Part shown: piece by piece, positions 60,471 to 64,000 of the stretch
How positions within the stretch are numbered: the stretch's first letter is position 1
Layout: every line of letters begins with the position of its first letter
NCBI GenBank assembly: GCA_031772115.1
Contig: JAPDPK010000111.1
Coordinates: 1,364,001-1,428,000, forward strand
DNA from: Heritiera littoralis
Lineage: Eukaryota > Streptophyta > Magnoliopsida > Malvales > Malvaceae
Reading direction: 5' to 3'
Length of the DNA stretch: 64,000 bases
The notes under the pieces: model-generated
What the model saw: only the letters and a program-made list of their open reading frames with translations
Database searches by the model: none
What the model was told of the DNA's origin: nothing
Program-made: the position numbers and the translations under genes

Positions 60471-62005
60471 ATTCTTCCTTGTCCTAAATAAAAAAAATGA
60501 AACAAATGCACAGCATTTTAAAATTGTATATGAACTCTAAAATTATATATGTTAAATCCATCAAGAAATCTAAAATGCAAAAGCATTAGAGAGGCACAAC
60601 CAAGTTATGGAAATCTATGCTCTTAAAATAAGAAGCCATCTACAAACATTACACTTGAAAGACACATGATCGCTTCTACAATAAAAGAATGAAAGGTAGG
60701 AAACTAGGGAGAAAGGAGGTTATTTTTCATAGCTTTTTCCACAAGCAACAAATACTTACCCTTTCATTCGAGGCTACCATTCTTTCAATCTTTTCTTTTC
60801 CTCTTCTTCGATCTTTTCTTTTTCTGATTCATAAAAAAAAAAAACAGAAGGAAAATTTGAACATTGAACTTAATTCTTCTTAAAAAAAAGATAACAATCA
60901 TTAAGTCAAATTTTAATTGTTTTGTTCATTCTCTCTTTAGTATTATACTTCACATTACATCCTTTTTCTTGCAAAAAATGATTTTGCTATTGGAACATCT
61001 CCCAAAGCAATATCTGCGGCACTATCTATCCAATTTTTTACTTGCAGAGAATATGATAAGGCACGCTAACAACCTCGATGAACTTAAACCCACCAACTTC
61101 CTAAAAACATCTCAACAAAATCTATTTGGAAATCTTTAACAAATAAAATTGTGAAGAAAAATGATCAGGACCTGGAATTTGCATATTAAATTAGGAATTC
61201 CTCATAATTAGGTTGCCATTAATTATAGTTTATGTTGCTTTCTTTTTCACTTAAAAACCCTTTTTAGGTAAAGATTGATTATCTCAAATTCTCTCATGAA
61301 ATTTTTCTTAAATTTTGAAACTTTTTAAGTTTTTTTAGCTAATAAGGAAATTGGATTTTGGACTTTTGAATATCCTCATTGAGATGAATTCTCCTCTAGA
61401 AATCTTTCATTCAAACACATCCTAAAAGTTTAAAAGCAGGAAAGGTTATTCTATCTCTAAGGTTAGGATAGCCCACCAACTTATTACTAAGATTTTCAGA
61501 CTTACTGAACCAGAGAAGAACAGTTTAGTTCCGGATTCTAAGCCTTTCAGCTAAAAAAGATGAGTCTAAATCGCCAAAATGGGAATCTTTGAGAGCTAAA
61601 TAGTCTAACACTGAAATGAAAACTTGATCAAGTGTTCAGAGTTTAATCTTTTTCAGTTATTTGATATTGAAATATCTGAAGTGGAAAAATAGTATTATTT
61701 ATTTTTTAGTCAGATGGGATGCATTTGTCTGCCATTGTTTTCAGTAGACCTTTTAAGCTTTTGAGTAAAAGGAAAACTGTCAAATTCTTATCGTAGTATA
61801 AACTCTTCTACTTTCAGCTCAAACATTTCATGTCATAGCTATTAATCGAGATATGTATCATATTGTATCGTACGGATAAAAAAATTTAATTATAAATAAT
61901 ATAGATACATGAAAAGTAAAAAAATTATATTTGAATATTTGATATTTTCAAATCTTCCTTTTGTATCAATACACATCGATAGATTAAAAATATATGTCAA
62001 TGTAT
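60471..62005. other. Unassigned spacer
   Basis: AT-rich. ORFs at 60689-60883 and 60864-61139 overlap and lack any family motif; base composition is like the surroundings. I see no convincing gene. Confidence 0.5.
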
Positions 62006-62640
62006 GCATGTGAGGATCCTAAATTTTCTTATATTATATAAACTACAATGTATGAATTTAAAAGAGAAAATTAATTGTTAAAATATTTAATAAATGGATT
62101 GTTTGATAAGGTTCAAAGAAGTACTCGATGAGGGTCCTACCAAGACTTTCTCTGTCCATATCGATATGAGACCCTGGAATGATGATATTATATAATGAAA
62201 TTAGTGTAATTTTAAGTACAAAATAAGTGTATTATAAATATATTATGTGAGTAGAAATAACTCTTAAATTATGAAATTAAAGTAAATAATGAATAAAAGT
62301 AGATTGTGAAATTAAAAATGAAAAAAGAATACAATTTATGGTAATTATATTTTAGTAATATGTAATAAGAACTAAAATAAAGTAATTGTAGGAATTAATA
62401 AAATAGAAGATAGGAAATTAAAAAGAAATTACTAAGATTATAGTATAGAAATTGGAATATAATTTGGAAAAAAAATAATCTAATGATAATTATGTTTTAA
62501 ACACTTAGTAAGAAATAAAGTAAATTAAATATTGAAATTAACAAAATTTATAAAATAAGAATATAAATTATAATCTGAAAAAAAAAATAATGCAGCAAGC
62601 TTCACGTGGAAGCTTGCTGCACTGCCAAATTTAACACAAG
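62006..62640 (+). repeat. Probable fragment of another gypsy-type LTR
   Basis: Begins with tgtgaggatcctaaattttc (about 62008), a form of LTR start seen in plant gypsy elements. The block 62105-62180 is shared with 48255-48340. An exact 13-bp inverted repeat TGCAGCAAGCTTC/GAAGCTTGCTGCA (62591-62603 and 62609-62621) with a 5-base loop lies at its end; a comparable AAGCTTCC/GGAAGCTT palindrome is in the large solo LTR near 43357. Confidence 0.4.
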
Positions 62641-62689
62641 AAAAGAAAAAGACAAAAGAGAGAAATCTAGTTAGTGGACTATTTACCAT

Positions 62690-62880
62690 GTTCTTATTTA
62701 ATAAGAGTCAATCAATGTAGATTTTATTAGATTTAATTTCCCTAGTCTTTAGGCTTAATTATTGGTCATCTACAAATTTGTTTCCCTATCTTAGTTTTTG
62801 TTACCGTTGATCAAAGTTGTATATAATACCTCTTGTCTTCTTTACAATATACAGAGAATATATTCTTTACAATACTTTCA
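62690..62880 (+). repeat. 5' LTR of a Ty1/copia element (start uncertain)
   Basis: It ends ACTTTCA at 62880, immediately before the PBS. A start at about 62690 (TGTTCTTATT) is a guess from the TG dinucleotide; the real start may be elsewhere, since the second LTR lies outside the window. Confidence 0.45.
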
Positions 62881-62892
62881 TGGTATCAGAGC
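62881..62892 (+). other. Copia primer binding site (initiator Met tRNA)
   Basis: TGGTATCAGAGC directly after the LTR end. Confidence 0.9.
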
Positions 62893-62942
62893 ATGCTTTT
62901 CTTCTTTGACTGTCTTATTCTTGTCTTTATACATCTATAACA

Positions 62943-64000
62943 ATGGCAGAATCAACTGCCAACTCATCTCTTTCCACCGTTTCATCAAACAACAATGATC
63001 CAGACTCATCATCTCCATATTTCATTCATCATTCTGATAGTCCAGGTACTTTGTTGGTTTCCCAAGTCTTAACAGGGGACAATTATGCCACCTGGAGCCG
63101 TGCAATTACCATGGCATTTGAAGCCAAAAACAAGTTGGGTTTTATCAATGGAACCATCAAAGAACCTTCTCCAGATTCACCATTTATTTCTCATTGGCGT
63201 CGTTGCAACAGTATGGTTTTGTCATGGCTTATTAATGCTGTGTCAAAAGAGATTGCGAATAGTGTAATATTCATGAAAAATGCTCATGATGTTTGGGCAG
63301 ACCTTCAAGATCGTTTTTCGCAGCAAAATGCTCCTCGCATCTTCGAGATTCAACGTGCCATGGCCAATCATTTACAGAAAAATGATTCAGTTGCAGTCTA
63401 TTACACAACTCTTAAAAGTTTATGGGATGAGTTAGCTATTTATAATTTTTATCCCACTTGTTCTTGTGGTGCAGTTCAGGAACTCAATGCTCTACAAGAA
63501 CGTGATCGTTTAATCCAATTTCTCATGGGCCTCAATGACTCCAATGCTCATGTAAGAAGTCAAATCTTGCTTTTGAATCCATTACCTTCTGTCAGTAGAG
63601 CATACTCACTTGTTTTGCAAGAAGAAAAGCAACGATCCATCATTATGTATGCGCCTAGTTCTTATCAAGACCAATCAGCCATGGCTGCCATTAACAACGT
63701 CAATCCATCTTCTGCATCTCACTCCAACATCCAACATCGACAAAGAGGAAGTCGTCCCTATTATCACTGTGATTTTTGCGGACGAGATGGACACTCAGAA
63801 TCACGTTGTCGCCAGAAACCTGGAAATCCCAATTTTCGATTGGACAACACCCAAGCAAAGGGAGAACAAGTTTCCAAATCCACTCGATATCAATTTAATC
63901 AACCGAGGCGTGATACATCAAAATTGAACTCAGCTCAAGGAAACAATAATCGATCTGTTGCAGCAGTAGCTCAACAAGGTAGTATTGGCCCTAGTCATGG
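62943..64000 (+). CDS. Ty1/copia gag-pol, amino-terminal 352 codons, open at window edge
   Basis: The frame from ATG 62943 stays open to base 64000 without a stop, so this is the start of a gag-pol polyprotein cut by the window. The first ~25 residues are Ser/Asn-rich, as usual. Copia gag blocks follow: VLTGDNYATWSRAITMAFEAKNK, NGTIKEPSP, WRRCNSMVLSWLINAVSKEI, DVWADLQDRFSQQNAPRIFEIQRAM, LWDELAIYNFYPTCSCG and RLIQFLMGLNDSNAHVRSQIL. A zinc knuckle CDFCGRDGHSESRC (C-x2-C-x4-H-x4-C) comes near residue 280. Gag packages the element RNA in the cytoplasm. This is the only long undamaged retrotransposon reading at this end of the window; whether pol is intact cannot be seen. Confidence 0.92.
   Translation, partial: MAESTANSSLSTVSSNNNDPDSSSPYFIHHSDSPGTLLVSQVLTGDNYATWSRAITMAFEAKNKLGFINGTIKEPSPDSPFISHWRRCNSMVLSWLINAVSKEIANSVIFMKNAHDVWADLQDRFSQQNAPRIFEIQRAMANHLQKNDSVAVYYTTLKSLWDELAIYNFYPTCSCGAVQELNALQERDRLIQFLMGLNDSNAHVRSQILLLNPLPSVSRAYSLVLQEEKQRSIIMYAPSSYQDQSAMAAINNVNPSSASHSNIQHRQRGSRPYYHCDFCGRDGHSESRCRQKPGNPNFRLDNTQAKGEQVSKSTRYQFNQPRRDTSKLNSAQGNNNRSVAAVAQQGSIGPSH

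Noticed and set aside
60689..61139. Two overlapping ORFs as a host gene
   Set aside because: Composition equals the AT-rich surroundings and no conserved motif or splice pattern is evident.

Overview
This window is plant nuclear DNA, most likely from a dicot, and consists almost entirely of nested and decayed transposable elements. The evidence is: Ty3/gypsy chromovirus proteins with a C-terminal chromodomain, initiator-Met-tRNA primer binding sites (TGGTATCAGAGC), an RTE-type LINE with the usual plant 3' end, Ty1/copia, Mutator-like and hAT-like sequences, and long AT-rich spacers. I recognise no intact host gene, tRNA, rRNA or CRISPR array.

Layout. 1-1888: truncated LTR of a Tekay/Del-like family (called G here). 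2021-14961: a nearly complete G element on the minus strand (G1), with 2.4-kb LTRs, 5-bp target duplication caagt, PBS and PPT; an RTE LINE (11132-14361) sits in its right-hand LTR. 15305-17375: Ty1/copia pol relic with its 3' LTR. 17376-21160: spacer, TA microsatellites, a long-TIR MITE and a hAT-type MITE fragment. 21165-36625: a Mutator-like (MULE) tail joined to an L1-type LINE relic; the L1 is split by a second, older G element (G2, plus strand, 22392-34880, duplication gaatt) and then by a 482-bp hAT-like MITE. G2 itself carries a solo LTR of another family (called B) on the minus strand (29409-32229, duplication cataa). 37639-38251: another long-TIR element. 39171-42996: MULE transposase relic. 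42997-57769: a large solo LTR (duplication tctag) split by a B element with 3.2-kb LTRs (44771-55553, duplication ttagt). 57775-58110: the interrupted L1 resumes. 59649-60147: second near-complete hAT-like MITE. 62881-64000: start of a Ty1/copia element whose gag frame is open to the window edge.

How the parts work together. Each retrotransposon encodes its own cycle. In G elements gag and a CCHC knuckle package the RNA, protease/RT/RNase H/integrase copy and insert it, and a chromodomain-like tail probably steers integration. G1 is young-looking (near-identical LTRs) but has three single-base frameshifts and one stop made by a 3-bp loss. G2 is old and full of stops. The B element has near-identical LTRs around a wrecked interior, which suggests a non-autonomous derivative.

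Most interesting signals: (1) the gag region of both G copies carries a ~95-bp AT-rich, splice-site-bounded, stop-containing segment whose removal joins the flanking frames in both; (2) the large solo LTR has four consecutive hairpins whose stems change together by compensatory substitutions, and hairpins occupy the matching position in the G and B LTRs; (3) a short hairpin beginning TGAGC recurs in every LTR family here; (4) G LTRs carry arrays of the palindrome CAGTCGACTG while B LTRs carry arrays of GGGCGAG.
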